DNA of 64,000 nt from Planomonospora sp. ID67723. Lineage in GTDB: Bacteria > Actinomycetota > Actinomycetes > Streptosporangiales > Streptosporangiaceae. Of this stretch, positions 19,907 to 29,488 are shown in pieces (the first letter of the stretch is position 1; every line of letters starts with the position of its first letter). The DNA is taken from assembly GCF_015711605.1 (NCBI RefSeq), contig NZ_JABTEZ010000001.1, positions 1,702,001-1,766,000 on the forward strand, in the 5' to 3' direction. Position numbers and translations under genes: made by a program. Under the pieces are notes generated by a model, which was not told the DNA's origin, made no database searches, and saw only the letters and a list, made by a program, of their open reading frames with translations.

Positions 19907-22211
19907 CGCGGCGCTCGACGGCCTTGGCGGTCTGGTCGCGGAACGCGCCGCTCACCTTGCCGAGGCCCTTCTCCTTGGCGGTCGGAGTGTGCCCGTCGAC
20001 GAAGGTCGCGTAGCTGAACACGATGTAGCGGCCCCACACCAGTCCCGCCGCGTAGCCGCCGGCGATGTGCACCCGCTCGGCCCCGGTGCCCGGAGTGCCC
20101 GGCAGACCGCGGAACCACAGGTTCTTCTCGAGGTTCTTGGCCTGGTCGGCCGTGACGGCCGACTCGCGGGTGGGCAGCACGGCCACGCCGGTGGTGACGG
20201 CGTACCGCTTCTTGCTGTCGACGTAGGTGGCCCGCAGCACGCGGCGGCAGTCTCCGGTGCGCAGCGCGGCGGCGAACGCGCCCGCCGCCGCCTTGTCGCA
20301 GTCTTGGGTGATGTGGGTCTTGACCCGGGTGAACCGGGTCCCGCCGATGGTCACCTTCTTGCTGAAGGCGTCGGCCACCGTCATCCTGCCCGGGTCGGTC
20401 AGCTCGGAGTCGAGCAGCGCGGTGTTGGCCGGAGCGGGGGTGCCGGGTTCGTCCGACGGGCTCACCTCGGGCTCACCGCCGGCGGCCGGGCCCGTGGTGG
20501 TCTGCTCGGCCGCCGGTCCGGCGTCGAACGACGGGTAGGCGAGGAAGGCCCCGGCGCCGATGCCGCCCACCACGATCGCCACGGCCGCGGCGATCAGCAC
20601 GGTCCGGCCCCGGCCCCGGCTCCGGGCAGGCGGCGCGGGCGGACGGGAGGGCGGCGCGGCGGGTTCGGGCCCGAGCGCCGAGGCCGGCTGGAACGGCCCG
20701 CGCTCCCCGCCCGGGGTCCCCGCCCCGGAGGCCGGCGGTGGGCCGCCGGGGGAGGCGGAGGGGAAGGAGACCGGCGGACGGTCGACGACGGCTGGGGGGA
20801 CCGGCAAGGGCTGGTGCCCTCCGGGGGAGGCCGGCGGGAACGGAACGGATGGCGGGTTGCCCGGCGCGGCGGGAGGGATCAGGGCTGAGGGGGAGACCAC
20901 CGGGATGCCGCCCGGCGGGGTCGGGTGGTCGGCCATCACCCGGTCGGGGGACGGCGCGGGCAGGCCGGGCTCCGCCACCGATGAGGGCACGGAGGGGGCG
21001 GACTCCAAGGGGAACGCCGACGGCGGTTCGGCAGGAGGTGCGGGAGCCGCCGGACCGGAGCCGAACGGCGCATCGGGCGTCGCCGTACCGGGAACCGGCG
21101 ACTCGGCAGGAGGCGTGGGAGCCGCCGTACCGGGAAGCGGCGGGACACCGGGCGTCGCCATGCCGGAGTCGGACGGCGCACCCGGCACGGCCGTATCGGG
21201 AGCGGGCGGCTCGGCGCGCACCGGGTCGCCGGTCTGCGGCGCCGCATCCGGCGGCTGCGGAGCCGGTCCGGCCTCCGATGAGGACTCGGCGGCCCACGGG
21301 GCGGGATCGGACCCGAGAGGCGTCGCCGGGGAGGGCTCCCGGTGATCCGGCGCGGCGGGCGAGGGGACGCGGACTCTGACGGTGTCCTGGTCGCCGTCCG
21401 GCTCGTCCGCGAGCAGGTCCGGAGGCCAGACGGGCACGTCGCCGGGCTCACCGGGGCGGGGACCCTCGTCGAGGTCCGGCCAGGCGGTCTCCCCGACCGG
21501 TTCGCCCGTGGCCGCGGGCCACGGGGGCGTGCCGGGGGCACCCGAGGCGGGTGAGGGCCACACGTGCATGCCCGCGGCCGCGGCGGTGAAGGCCGGGGGA
21601 GGCTGCCACGAAGGCGTCTCCGGGGAGTCGGGCAGCGGGTCGTCCGACGGGACGGGCGCCGCGAGGCCGCCGTCCGGTACGGGGCTCGTCCACGACCATC
21701 CGTCCGGTGCGGGCGGGACGCCGGGGGCGGGGGACAGGGAGCCCTCCGGCGTGGCCTCGGCGCCGGTCGAGGCGGGGAATCCGCCGGAGGACGGGACGCC
21801 GGGGCCGGACGGGGAGCCGCTTGGCGGCGGGATGTCGGGAGCGGGTGACGGCGGGAGACCGCCGAAGGGCGTCGGAGCGTCGGATCCGGGCGGTTCGAGG
21901 ACGTCCGAGCCCGCGGCGGGGAGGACGCCGGGCGGTTCGAGGACGTCCGAACCCGTAGCGAGGACGCCGGGCTCGGGGGCGGCCAGCCAGTCGTAGGGCG
22001 TCCCGTCGTCACCGGGGAGCGTCCACGGCTGGTCCGCCAGTGGAGGTCTCGGCTCCGGCCACGCCGGAGGGAGGTGGGTCTGCTCGTCGGTCGCGGGGTC
22101 GGTCTGTGGCACGTGCGGCGAAGGTCGGCCGAAGCTCGGCGGCGGCGTCGCCGGTGCGGCCGAACCGTCGGTTTCGTGCTCGGACTCGGACCCGGATTCC
22201 TGGCCACGCAT
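19896..22211 (-). CDS. Large proline-rich single-pass membrane protein with extracellular domain
   Basis: 771 residues from the ATG at 22211. About 550 N-terminal residues are Pro/Ala/Gly/Ser-rich and disordered-looking, with local duplications (GSDVLEPPG occurs twice, matched by a direct repeat in the DNA near 21890-21960). A basic stretch and one membrane helix follow ([20 protein letters not shown]). An extracellular domain of about 190 residues ends the protein. That domain contains [10 protein letters not shown], two Cys ([16 protein letters not shown]) and [20 protein letters not shown]. The same layout recurs in the next gene. No known family was recognised. The domain order suggests a cytoplasmic proline-rich arm and an outside sensor or wall-binding part, but this is inference. 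Confidence 0.85.
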   Translation of the reverse strand: MRGQESGSESEHETDGSAAPATPPPSFGRPSPHVPQTDPATDEQTHLPPAWPEPRPPLADQPWTLPGDDGTPYDWLAAPEPGVLATGSDVLEPPGVLPAAGSDVLEPPGSDAPTPFGGLPPSPAPDIPPPSGSPSGPGVPSSGGFPASTGAEATPEGSLSPAPGVPPAPDGWSWTSPVPDGGLAAPVPSDDPLPDSPETPSWQPPPAFTAAAAGMHVWPSPASGAPGTPPWPAATGEPVGETAWPDLDEGPRPGEPGDVPVWPPDLLADEPDGDQDTVRVRVPSPAAPDHREPSPATPLGSDPAPWAAESSSEAGPAPQPPDAAPQTGDPVRAEPPAPDTAVPGAPSDSGMATPGVPPLPGTAAPTPPAESPVPGTATPDAPFGSGPAAPAPPAEPPSAFPLESAPSVPSSVAEPGLPAPSPDRVMADHPTPPGGIPVVSPSALIPPAAPGNPPSVPFPPASPGGHQPLPVPPAVVDRPPVSFPSASPGGPPPASGAGTPGGERGPFQPASALGPEPAAPPSRPPAPPARSRGRGRTVLIAAAVAIVVGGIGAGAFLAYPSFDAGPAAEQTTTGPAAGGEPEVSPSDEPGTPAPANTALLDSELTDPGRMTVADAFSKKVTIGGTRFTRVKTHITQDCDKAAAGAFAAALRTGDCRRVLRATYVDSKKRYAVTTGVAVLPTRESAVTADQAKNLEKNLWFRGLPGTPGTGAERVHIAGGYAAGLVWGRYIVFSYATFVDGHTPTAKEKGLGKVSGAFRDQTAKAVERRVTR

Positions 22212-22313
22212 ACCCGAAAGCCTAGCGACCGCTGAAGATCGCCACGCGGGTATGGGTGTTCCTGGCCGTATCGCCCGCCGGTTTTCCGGCGAAAAATACA
22301 TGAAAAAATTTCG

Positions 22314-23366
22314 TCAGGGGCGCTTACCGGTCAGCGAACGGGACTCCAGAGCGGGCGTGACGGTGGCGTCGGCGACCCCGAACGCGGCCGCGTTGAGCTT
22401 CTTGGCCTCGTTCTTGGTCGGCAGGTGGCCGTCCTTGAACTGGAACCAGACGAGAACGGCGTAGTGTCCGTGCCGCCATCCGCCGGCGAACGCCTCCCCC
22501 TTGCCGAGGAACTTGGTGGCAGAGTCCTTGCCGGGCAGCACCTTGAGGTATTCCTCGAGCTTCTTCCCGCTGACGGCCTTGACGACCTTGGCAGCCGCGG
22601 AGGAGGTCTTCAGGTTGGCCACCCCCACGGTGCCGATGATCTTTCCGGAGGCGTCCCGGAAGCTGGCGCGAACGAGCTGGGTGCACTTGCCCGCGGTGAG
22701 CGTCTTCTGCAGCCCCGAGCCCACCACGGCGTTCTTGCACTTCTTGTCGGCCCTGCGCGTGGTCAGCTGGTAGGTCTTGCCGTCGGCCCGCACCTTCCTG
22801 CTCCCGAACAGCTCCCCGACGGTCAGGGCGTGCGGGTCGGTGGTCCGGGACTCCGCGAATCCGAACTCGCCGCCGGGTTTCACGGGGGGCACGGGAGCCG
22901 TCGCCGCGGGGGGCGGGGAGCCCGCCGTGGCGGGGGAGGCGTCCCCGGAGCCGACGAACAGGGCCAGGCCGACGCCCGCGGCGACCAGCACCACGAGCAC
23001 CCCGATCGCGACGAAGGTGGGAAGGAAGGAGCGCATGCCCTCCTCGTAGGGGCTCCACGTCTCCCGCCGCGACCGCCCGGCGGATCGGGATCCGGCCTTC
23101 GGCTCCGTGTCCGGGCCGTGAGCCGGCTCCGTGCCGGAGTCGCGGGACGGCGACGGTGGGACCTGGCCGTGGGACGGCGACGGTGGGACCTGGTCGCGGG
23201 ACGGCGTCTGCCGGCCCTGGCCGGGCGGCGAAGGCTGCGGGCCCTGGCCGTGGGCCGGCGGGGCGAACCAGTTCTCGCCCTGCCCGTCGCCCCGGGCGGA
23301 CGGTGGCTGCGGCACGTCAGGCCGGCCGTACGGCGGGCGGCGCGGCGAATCCCCAGGAAAACCCAT
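22314..23366 (-). CDS. Proline-rich membrane protein, shorter paralogue of the neighbouring gene
   Basis: 350 residues: Pro-rich cytoplasmic head (about 1-105), a membrane helix (TFVAIGVLVVLVAAGVGLAL), then an extracellular domain. The domain aligns by eye with that of the gene just downstream: LTVGELFGSRKV corresponds to [19 protein letters not shown] to [20 protein letters not shown] to [13 protein letters not shown], and WFQFKDGHLPTKNEAKK to [17 protein letters not shown]. The two Cys are conserved and probably form a disulfide. The genes are in tandem with a 102-bp gap. Function unknown. Confidence 0.85.
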   Translation of the reverse strand: MGFPGDSPRRPPYGRPDVPQPPSARGDGQGENWFAPPAHGQGPQPSPPGQGRQTPSRDQVPPSPSHGQVPPSPSRDSGTEPAHGPDTEPKAGSRSAGRSRRETWSPYEEGMRSFLPTFVAIGVLVVLVAAGVGLALFVGSGDASPATAGSPPPAATAPVPPVKPGGEFGFAESRTTDPHALTVGELFGSRKVRADGKTYQLTTRRADKKCKNAVVGSGLQKTLTAGKCTQLVRASFRDASGKIIGTVGVANLKTSSAAAKVVKAVSGKKLEEYLKVLPGKDSATKFLGKGEAFAGGWRHGHYAVLVWFQFKDGHLPTKNEAKKLNAAAFGVADATVTPALESRSLTGKRP

Positions 23367-23401
23367 GCGCTGAGACTAGCTCCGTATCGAGGTGGATCCG
23401 C

Positions 23402-24163
23402 TCATGAATATCCGAAATCCTGTGTCCACCAGGGCCCGCCGCTGCCGTCCACGACCCCGACGCCCGTGGCGGTCAGGGCGCAATTGAGGATGTTGCGCCG
23501 GTGTCCGCTGCTGGCCATCCAGCTCCGCACCGCCTCCTCCGCGGATGTGGAGCCCCTGCCGATGTTCTCGGCGCCGCCGTCGAAGTATCCGGCGCCCTCC
23601 ATCCGGTCCCAGGGAGAGGAGCCGTCCGGGGAGTCGTGCGAGAACAGACCGCTCGACGCCATCTCGGCCGAGTGGACCCGGGCTGACCGGACCAGCCGCA
23701 CGTCGATCTTGAACGGGGCGCATCCGGCCTGCTCGCGGGCGGCGTTGGTGAGCCGGACGACCTCTCTCTCCATCAGGCTCAGCGCGGGTGCGCCGGCCGG
23801 TCCCTGCTGGCCGCGGATGACGTAGCGGGAGTCCTCGTCCCCGGGGGAGCCCTCGATCGCGTTCCGGGGGCTGTTGGGGGCGCGCGGGGTGAGCCGGTCC
23901 TGCGGCGTCTCGGGGGCCGGGGTCCGCCGGGCGACCCGGCCCAGCGGCGCCCGCTGGCCGACGGCCCGGCCCGCCCGCACCTCTCTGGAGGGCGAGGGCG
24001 TCGCCGGGGCGTCGTTCAGGTAGACCCGGTCGGGGAGCTCCTCGCCGCGGCTTCCCCTGCCGAGGACGAAGCCGACCACCAGTACCGTCATCAGGCAGGC
24101 TAACGCCCCCATACGGCGCAATCGGGCACGCTGGGTAAGCCGGAGGTAACGGGACTGCCACAT
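23402..24163 (-). CDS. Membrane-anchored CAP/SCP-domain protein
   Basis: 253 residues. A basic N-terminus and one hydrophobic segment (GALACLMTVLVVGFVLGRG) anchor it. After a Pro/Arg-rich linker, a CAP domain begins near residue 130: VVRLTNAAREQAGCAPF, VHSAEMASSGLFSHDSP, AENIGRG and SWMASSGHRRNILNC. The His and Glu residues expected in the CAP cavity are present. Bacterial members (YkwD type) are exported; their activities are mostly unknown. It lies upstream of the two proline-rich membrane genes in the same direction with a 35-bp gap, so all three may be co-expressed. Confidence 0.88.
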   Translation of the reverse strand: MWQSRYLRLTQRARLRRMGALACLMTVLVVGFVLGRGSRGEELPDRVYLNDAPATPSPSREVRAGRAVGQRAPLGRVARRTPAPETPQDRLTPRAPNSPRNAIEGSPGDEDSRYVIRGQQGPAGAPALSLMEREVVRLTNAAREQAGCAPFKIDVRLVRSARVHSAEMASSGLFSHDSPDGSSPWDRMEGAGYFDGGAENIGRGSTSAEEAVRSWMASSGHRRNILNCALTATGVGVVDGSGGPWWTQDFGYS

Positions 24164-24260
24164 ACCGCTATCAAAGATAGAGATGTTGAGATAGTTGAAG
24201 AAGGGAATGCGGAGAACGAGATGTAACCGTTCGATGGAGTGCCGGATACCTGAGCCCGCA

Positions 24261-24308
24261 CATCGGCTCCCGCATCGGCTCCCACACCGGCTCCCGCATC
24301 GGTTCGCG
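24261..24308. repeat. Four 12-bp tandem repeats
   Basis: Units begin at 24261, 24273, 24285 and 24297, with a consensus close to CATCGGCTCCCG; the first three differ at one or two positions and the fourth is more diverged. The period of 12 is a multiple of 3, and on the minus strand it would read as repeated Met-Arg-Glu-Pro. Confidence 0.8.
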
Positions 24309-24377
24309 CATCCCGTTCACCGGACACTCTCCGCCCACCGGTAAGCTGGCGCGGGGCACAGGTGAGGGCCGCGTCTT

Positions 24378-24407
24378 TTGACCCTCCCTCTTTGCAGCCT
24401 GTATCCT
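24378..24407 (+). promoter_or_regulatory. Probable promoter of rplM-rpsI
   Basis: TTGACC (24378-24383) and TATCCT (24402-24407) are spaced by 18 bp. The boxes match a main-sigma-factor promoter well for GC-rich DNA. The start of transcription would be near 24414, leaving a leader of about 170 bases before rplM. Confidence 0.55.
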
Positions 24408-24584
24408 GCTACTTCGTTGTGTGCGAATCGGTCTTCCATCGCAAGACCGATACGCGGCGCGTCCGGCGTCATCTCCTTCGACTTGGGAGACGGGAGGTCC
24501 GGGCTGTCGTGTGCCCGCACCTACCGACCCAGTCGCTGCCGCTCCCGGCAGCCTCGAAGACGCGAACAAAGAAGGCATACGACC

Positions 24585-25028
24585 GTGCGCACGTACACAC
24601 CCAAGCCTGCTGAAGTCGAGCGTCAGTGGTATGTCATCGACGCCACCGACATCGTGCTCGGCCGGCTGGCCAGCCACGTCGCGACGCTGCTTCGCGGTAA
24701 GCACAAGCCGATCTTCGCCAACCACGTCGACACCGGTGACTTCGTCATCGTCATCAACGCCGACAAGATCGCGCTGACCGGCAACAAGCTCGAGCAGAAG
24801 AAGGCTTACCGCCACTCGGGTTACCCCGGCGGTCTGCGCTCCGTGACCTACGCCGAGCTCATGGACAAGCGTCCCGACCGCGCCGTCGAGAAGGCCGTGA
24901 AGGGCATGCTGCCGAAGAACGCCCTCGGCCGGAAGATGATCAAGAAGCTCAAGGTCTACTCCGGTTCCGAGCACCCGCACCAGGCGCAGCAGCCGGTGCC
25001 CTTCGAGATCACCCAGATCGCCCAGTAG
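24585..25028 (+). CDS. rplM: 50S ribosomal protein L13
   Basis: L13, 147 residues from a GTG start with AAGAAGG upstream. [20 protein letters not shown] and the [16 protein letters not shown] tract are signatures. It forms the usual pair with rpsI. Confidence 0.97.
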   Translation: MRTYTPKPAEVERQWYVIDATDIVLGRLASHVATLLRGKHKPIFANHVDTGDFVIVINADKIALTGNKLEQKKAYRHSGYPGGLRSVTYAELMDKRPDRAVEKAVKGMLPKNALGRKMIKKLKVYSGSEHPHQAQQPVPFEITQIAQ

Positions 25029-25098
25029 TCGCACAAGCTGCTGTCGCCAGCAGCGTTGGCCGATGGCCGACGCCGAGTAGGAAAGTTTGAGGAGAACC

Positions 25099-25620
<522 letters not shown>

Positions 25621-25621
25621 G

Positions 25622-26989
25622 TTGGGGCGCCTCTTCGGCACCGACGGGGTACGTGGGGTCGCTGGTCGCGACCTCACGGCCGAGCTCGCCATGGACCTGT
25701 CCGTGGCCGCGGCTCATGTCCTCGGCGATGCCGGGGCGTTCACTGCCGGCATCGGGCGGTCCGGCTCCTCGCCGAACCGCCCGATCGCAGTCGTAGGCCG
25801 GGACCCCCGGGCTTCAGGAGAGTTCCTGGAGGCCGCGGTGGTCGCCGGCCTGGCGTCGTCCGGCATGGACGTTCTCCGGCTCGGCGTGCTGCCCACCCCG
25901 GCGGTTGCCTACCTGACCACGGCTCTCGGAGCCGACATGGGCGTGATGCTCTCCGCCTCCCACAACCCCGCACCGGACAACGGGATCAAGTTCCTCGACC
26001 GGGACGGCTACAAGCTGCCCGACGCGGTGGAGAACGAGATCGAGCAGCGGCTCGGCGAGAAGTGGGACCGGCCGGTCGGCGGCGCGGTCGGCCGTGTGCG
26101 CGACGCGTACGGCGAGGCAGACCGCTACGTCTCCCACGTGCTGTCCACCGTGTCCGGCCGGCTCGACGGCCTCAACGTCGTCGTCGACTGCGCGCACGGC
26201 GCCGCCCACATCGTGGCGCCCGAGGCGCTGATGCGGGCCGGGGCGAAGGTGGAGACCATCGGGGCCCGCCCCGACGGCCTGAACATCAACGCCGGGGTCG
26301 GCTCCACTCACCTGGACAAGCTCCAGCAGGTCGTGATCTCCCGCGGCGCGGACGTCGGGATCGCCTACGACGGGGACGCCGACCGCTGCCTGGCGGTCGC
26401 GCACACCGGCGAGGTGATCGACGGCGACCAGATCATGGCCGTGCTGGCCATGGACATGCACGCCGAGGGGAAGCTCGCCGGGAACACCGTGGTCGCCACG
26501 GTCATGTCCAACCTGGGCTTCAAGCTGGCGCTGCGGAACGCCGGGATCGACGTGATCGAGACCGCCGTCGGCGACCGCTACGTCCTGGAGGCGATGCGGG
26601 AGAGCGGCTACAACCTCGGAGGCGAGCAGTCCGGGCACGTCCTGATGCTCGACCACTCCACCACCGGGGACGGCCTGCTCACCTCGCTGCACCTGCTGTC
26701 GGCCGTGGTCCGCGAGGGCAGGCCGCTGGCGGAGCTGGCCTCGGTGATGACGCGGCTCCCGCAGGTCCTGGTCAACGTCAAGGGCGTGGACCGGGCGAAG
26801 GCATCGGTGCCCGAGCTGGGCGAGGCCGTCGCCGCGGCCGAGCGCGAGCTCGGCGAGACCGGCCGGGTGCTGATCCGGCCGAGCGGCACCGAGCCGATGA
26901 TCCGCGTCATGGTCGAGGCCGCCTCGGCGGAGCAGGCCCAGCGGCTGGCCGACCGCCTGGCGGACGTCGTCCGTACGGCCTGCGTCTGA
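25622..26989 (+). CDS. glmM: Phosphoglucosamine mutase, probable TTG start
   Basis: GlmM, 455 residues, converts glucosamine-6-phosphate to glucosamine-1-phosphate for peptidoglycan. The active-site phosphoserine lies in [16 protein letters not shown] and the magnesium loop in [10 protein letters not shown]. The substrate loop is GGEQSGH and the phosphate loop [12 protein letters not shown]. The family N-terminus [14 protein letters not shown] is reached only from the TTG at 25622, two bases after rpsI, so I chose that rare start; it has little Shine-Dalgarno sequence and is probably coupled to rpsI. Confidence 0.95.
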   Translation: MGRLFGTDGVRGVAGRDLTAELAMDLSVAAAHVLGDAGAFTAGIGRSGSSPNRPIAVVGRDPRASGEFLEAAVVAGLASSGMDVLRLGVLPTPAVAYLTTALGADMGVMLSASHNPAPDNGIKFLDRDGYKLPDAVENEIEQRLGEKWDRPVGGAVGRVRDAYGEADRYVSHVLSTVSGRLDGLNVVVDCAHGAAHIVAPEALMRAGAKVETIGARPDGLNINAGVGSTHLDKLQQVVISRGADVGIAYDGDADRCLAVAHTGEVIDGDQIMAVLAMDMHAEGKLAGNTVVATVMSNLGFKLALRNAGIDVIETAVGDRYVLEAMRESGYNLGGEQSGHVLMLDHSTTGDGLLTSLHLLSAVVREGRPLAELASVMTRLPQVLVNVKGVDRAKASVPELGEAVAAAERELGETGRVLIRPSGTEPMIRVMVEAASAEQAQRLADRLADVVRTACV

Positions 26990-26996
26990 CCCGTCG

Positions 26997-27036
26997 GCCC
27001 CGGTTCCGGTTCCGAGAGGACCCGGACCGGGGCTTT
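26997..27036 (+). terminator. Terminator after glmM
   Basis: A long imperfect G/C stem (26997-27013 with 27018-27033) lies eight bases after the glmM stop and is followed by CTTTCCGGTTTTCCC. It fits a rho-independent terminator. Confidence 0.65.
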
Positions 27037-27165
27037 CCGGTTTTCCCGGTGCGGGTCCGCTTTTTGGCATTCGCCTAATCTTGCGCACGGGTCTGTTGCC
27101 GTGAGGGAACCGGCATTTCCAAAATCGGCGTGACATCCCCCCGCACGAAAGTCTGGTGAAGTGTC

Positions 27166-28083
27166 ATGCGCGCATGGTTACCCAGGTTGTGCGTCACGCT
27201 CGCGGCCCTGCTCCTGCTCACCGCAGCCCCGGCCTACGCCGCCCCCGCCCGTACCGCCGCGGACCTCGCCGCCCCCGGCTCCCACGCCGTGGGGTACTCC
27301 GACGTGAGCGTGTCGGCGTCCGGCCGGTCGTTCTCCGCCCGCGTCTACTATCCCGCCATGTCGGAGGGGAGCAACAGGGCCGTCGCCGCCGGGCGGTTCC
27401 CCGTCGTGTCGTTCGGCCACGGCTTCTTCCAGAACATCGGCAAGTACGCCTCGCTCGGCAGGCACTGGGCCTCCTGGGGCATGATCACGATCATGCCGGC
27501 CTCCCAGGGAGGCCTCTTCCCCAGCCACGGCGCCTTCGCCGACGACCTCAACGCGGCCCTCACCTGGATGGTCCAGCAGGACACCGCGGGCGGCTCCCGC
27601 TTCAACGCCCACGTCCGCACCGACCGGCTCGCCCTGTCCGGCCATTCCATGGGCGGCGGGGCCAGCGTGCTCGCCGCCGCGCGCAATCCGAGCGTGCGGG
27701 CGGTCACCAACCTGGCCGCCGCCGAGACCAACCCGTCGGCCAAGGCCGCCGCGGCCACCACGCGGGTGCCGATGCAGCTCGTCGCGGGGTCCCAGGACAC
27801 GGTGGCCGGGCCGTCCGGGCACCAGATCCCCATCTACGGTGCCAAGCTCCCGTCCAAGCAACTGCGCACGATCACCGGGGGCTTCCACTGCGGGTTCACC
27901 GACTCCGGCGGCTTCGGCTGTGACAGCGGATCGATCAGCCGCGCCGTACAGCAGTCGATCACCCAGCGGGTGACCACGTCCTGGCTGCTCTACTACCTGG
28001 CCGACGACACCGGTCAGTACGACGCGGTCTGGGGCGCCGCCGCCCAGACGGACCCGGCCGTTCAGTTCCTCGGCGTCGAGTAG
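27166..28083 (+). CDS. Secreted alpha/beta hydrolase (chlorophyllase/dienelactone-hydrolase-like)
   Basis: 305 residues with a Sec signal peptide (CVTLAALLLLTAAPAYAAPA). The nucleophile elbow GHSMGGG lies near residue 160, in LALSGHSMGGGASVLAAARN. VVSFGHGFFQNIGKYASLGR probably shapes the oxyanion hole, and the catalytic His is likely in GGFHCGFTDSGGFGC. The sequence resembles secreted esterases and polyester-hydrolase-like enzymes of actinomycetes; the substrate cannot be told. Its 3' end overlaps the convergent regulator by 22 bp. Confidence 0.85.
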   Translation: MRAWLPRLCVTLAALLLLTAAPAYAAPARTAADLAAPGSHAVGYSDVSVSASGRSFSARVYYPAMSEGSNRAVAAGRFPVVSFGHGFFQNIGKYASLGRHWASWGMITIMPASQGGLFPSHGAFADDLNAALTWMVQQDTAGGSRFNAHVRTDRLALSGHSMGGGASVLAAARNPSVRAVTNLAAAETNPSAKAAAATTRVPMQLVAGSQDTVAGPSGHQIPIYGAKLPSKQLRTITGGFHCGFTDSGGFGCDSGSISRAVQQSITQRVTTSWLLYYLADDTGQYDAVWGAAAQTDPAVQFLGVE

Positions 28084-28697
28084 GACCCGCCCGGTCCGGC
28101 CCGGTCGTCGGGCCGGACCGGGCAGAGCGTCGGAGGCCACATGCCGTGGACGAACACCCCGAGCACGAAAGCCCGGCCCACCAGGGCCGATCGGCTGTCG
28201 GCGCCGAACTTGGCGCGCAGGCGCGCCAGGTGGTAGTCCACGGCCTGGCGGGTGATGTAGAGCCGCCGGGCGATCTCCTGGTTGGACGCTCCGGCCGCCA
28301 CCAGACGCAGCACCTCGCTCTGCAGCCGGCCCAGCGCCGGGGCCTCGGGGGCGACCTCGTCCAGCACGGCCACCGCCCGCCAGGGCAGCCCGTTGCGGCG
28401 GGGCTCGACCGAGGCGCTCACCCGGGCGACGATGACGGACCCGTCCCCGCGGACCAGCCGTATCCACGTGCGGTAGGCGTCCAGCCTCCCGGTCGCGAGC
28501 AGGCGCCAGTAAGGCCACTGCGCCTCCCGCTCGCCGGGGGCGAGCAACCCCTCGGCCGGGCGGCCGCGCAGTTCGGCGGCGCTCCGGCCGAGTGCCGCGT
28601 GGAAGGCCGGATTGCTCTCCCTGATCCGGCCCAGCCCGTCAACGGCGACGATCGGCACCCGGGCGCGTTCGAAGTAGACCTGGTAAGGGCCCTTCAC
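28062..28697 (-). CDS. PAS-LuxR transcriptional regulator
   Basis: 211 residues. The first 110 form a PAS-like sensor domain (VPIVAVDGLGRIRESNPAFH, later VARVSASVEPRRNGLPWRAV). A LuxR/GerE helix-turn-helix follows (GASNQEIARRLYITRQAVDY) near residue 140. A proline-rich tail ends the protein and overlaps the hydrolase gene and its terminator. The signal sensed is unknown. Like other PAS-LuxR proteins it may govern nearby genes, such as the ABC exporters upstream of it in the same direction. Confidence 0.85.
   Translation of the reverse strand: MKGPYQVYFERARVPIVAVDGLGRIRESNPAFHAALGRSAAELRGRPAEGLLAPGEREAQWPYWRLLATGRLDAYRTWIRLVRGDGSVIVARVSASVEPRRNGLPWRAVAVLDEVAPEAPALGRLQSEVLRLVAAGASNQEIARRLYITRQAVDYHLARLRAKFGADSRSALVGRAFVLGVFVHGMWPPTLCPVRPDDRAGPGGSYSTPRN
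28089..28123 (+). terminator. 15-bp perfect hairpin in the convergent overlap
   Basis: Bases 28089-28103 pair with 28109-28123 across a 5-base loop, six bases after the hydrolase stop. It is a likely terminator for the plus-strand hydrolase and lies within the coding tail of the minus-strand regulator. Confidence 0.7.
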
Positions 28698-28769
28698 CGC
28701 TTGAACGGTAGGCCATCGGCCGGGATCCGGCCAGAGGCGCTCCCGCTCCTCCCGGGTGGCCGCGGGAGA

Positions 28770-29486
28770 TCACTCGTCGCCGGTGAGGGAGAAGCTCCGC
28801 AGGCGCTGCCCGGCCCAGACGACGCCGCCGACGGTCACGACCGCCAGCGCGGTGGCGGCGAAGCCGAGCCCGATCCCGGTCGTCAGGAAGGCCGAGGACG
28901 AGATCTGGTCGGCGACCGTCTGGGCCCACTGCTGGATGGAGAACCGGCGCGCGCCGGGGACCAGGTTGCCGACCAGCCCCTCCCAGATCACCGCGTAGGC
29001 GATGCCGACGGTGACCGCGTGCCGGGTGACCACGCCCAGGAGCATGAACACCGCCGCGTACGCCACGCCGCCGATGAGCGCGCCCAGCGCGAAGCCGGCG
29101 GCGACGCCGGACTCCAGGCCGACCAGCAGGTAGGCCGCGAGGAAGGTCGGCACGGTGGCGAAGGCGGCGACGACCGAGGCGGCGACGAGGAACTTGGTCT
29201 GCGCGATCACCGGGCGGGAGATCGGCTTGGCCAGCAGGTGAATGATCGTTCCGTCGTCGATCTCGGGGGCGATCACGCCGGTCCCGGCGATCAGGCCCAG
29301 CAGCGGCAGCATGACGCCGATGGCGAAGTTCTGCAGAAGCTGGACCGTGGCCCGCTCGCCGTCCGCGCCCACGGCGCGCAGCAGCACGGCCAGGCCGAGC
29401 AGGACCACCGGGAGCAGCGCGAGGAGCCAGATCCGGCGGCGACCGAGCAACGCCCGGTAGGAGATTCCGGCGATGACACCGTTCAT
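28770..29486 (-). CDS. ABC-2 type transporter permease
   Basis: 238 residues with six hydrophobic segments (for example LLALLPVVLLGLAVLLRAVG and YAAVFMLLGVVTRHAVTVGI). The stretch VIAPEIDDGTIIHLLAKPIS, where a cytoplasmic loop mentions control of the export unit, is typical of ABC-2 permeases. It follows the ATPase gene by two bases and is the last gene of a four-gene exporter operon. Confidence 0.85.
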   Translation of the reverse strand: MNGVIAGISYRALLGRRRIWLLALLPVVLLGLAVLLRAVGADGERATVQLLQNFAIGVMLPLLGLIAGTGVIAPEIDDGTIIHLLAKPISRPVIAQTKFLVAASVVAAFATVPTFLAAYLLVGLESGVAAGFALGALIGGVAYAAVFMLLGVVTRHAVTVGIAYAVIWEGLVGNLVPGARRFSIQQWAQTVADQISSSAFLTTGIGLGFAATALAVVTVGGVVWAGQRLRSFSLTGDE

Positions 29487-29488
29487 GG

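Larger units (their letters stand above)
24164..24584 (+). other. Region between the divergent CAP gene and rplM, 421 bp
   Basis: It carries a 12-bp tandem repeat (24261-24308), a good promoter for rplM-rpsI (24378-24407) and a leader of about 170 bp. On the minus strand a GTG at 24320 with GGAGAG upstream opens a 49-codon frame through the repeat that ends at 24171, eight bases before the CAP gene. I do not claim it as a gene. Confidence 0.5.

Noticed and set aside
24261-24308. CRISPR-like or attachment-site repeat
   Set aside because: The units are only 12 bp, directly adjacent without spacers, and no cas gene or integrase is nearby.
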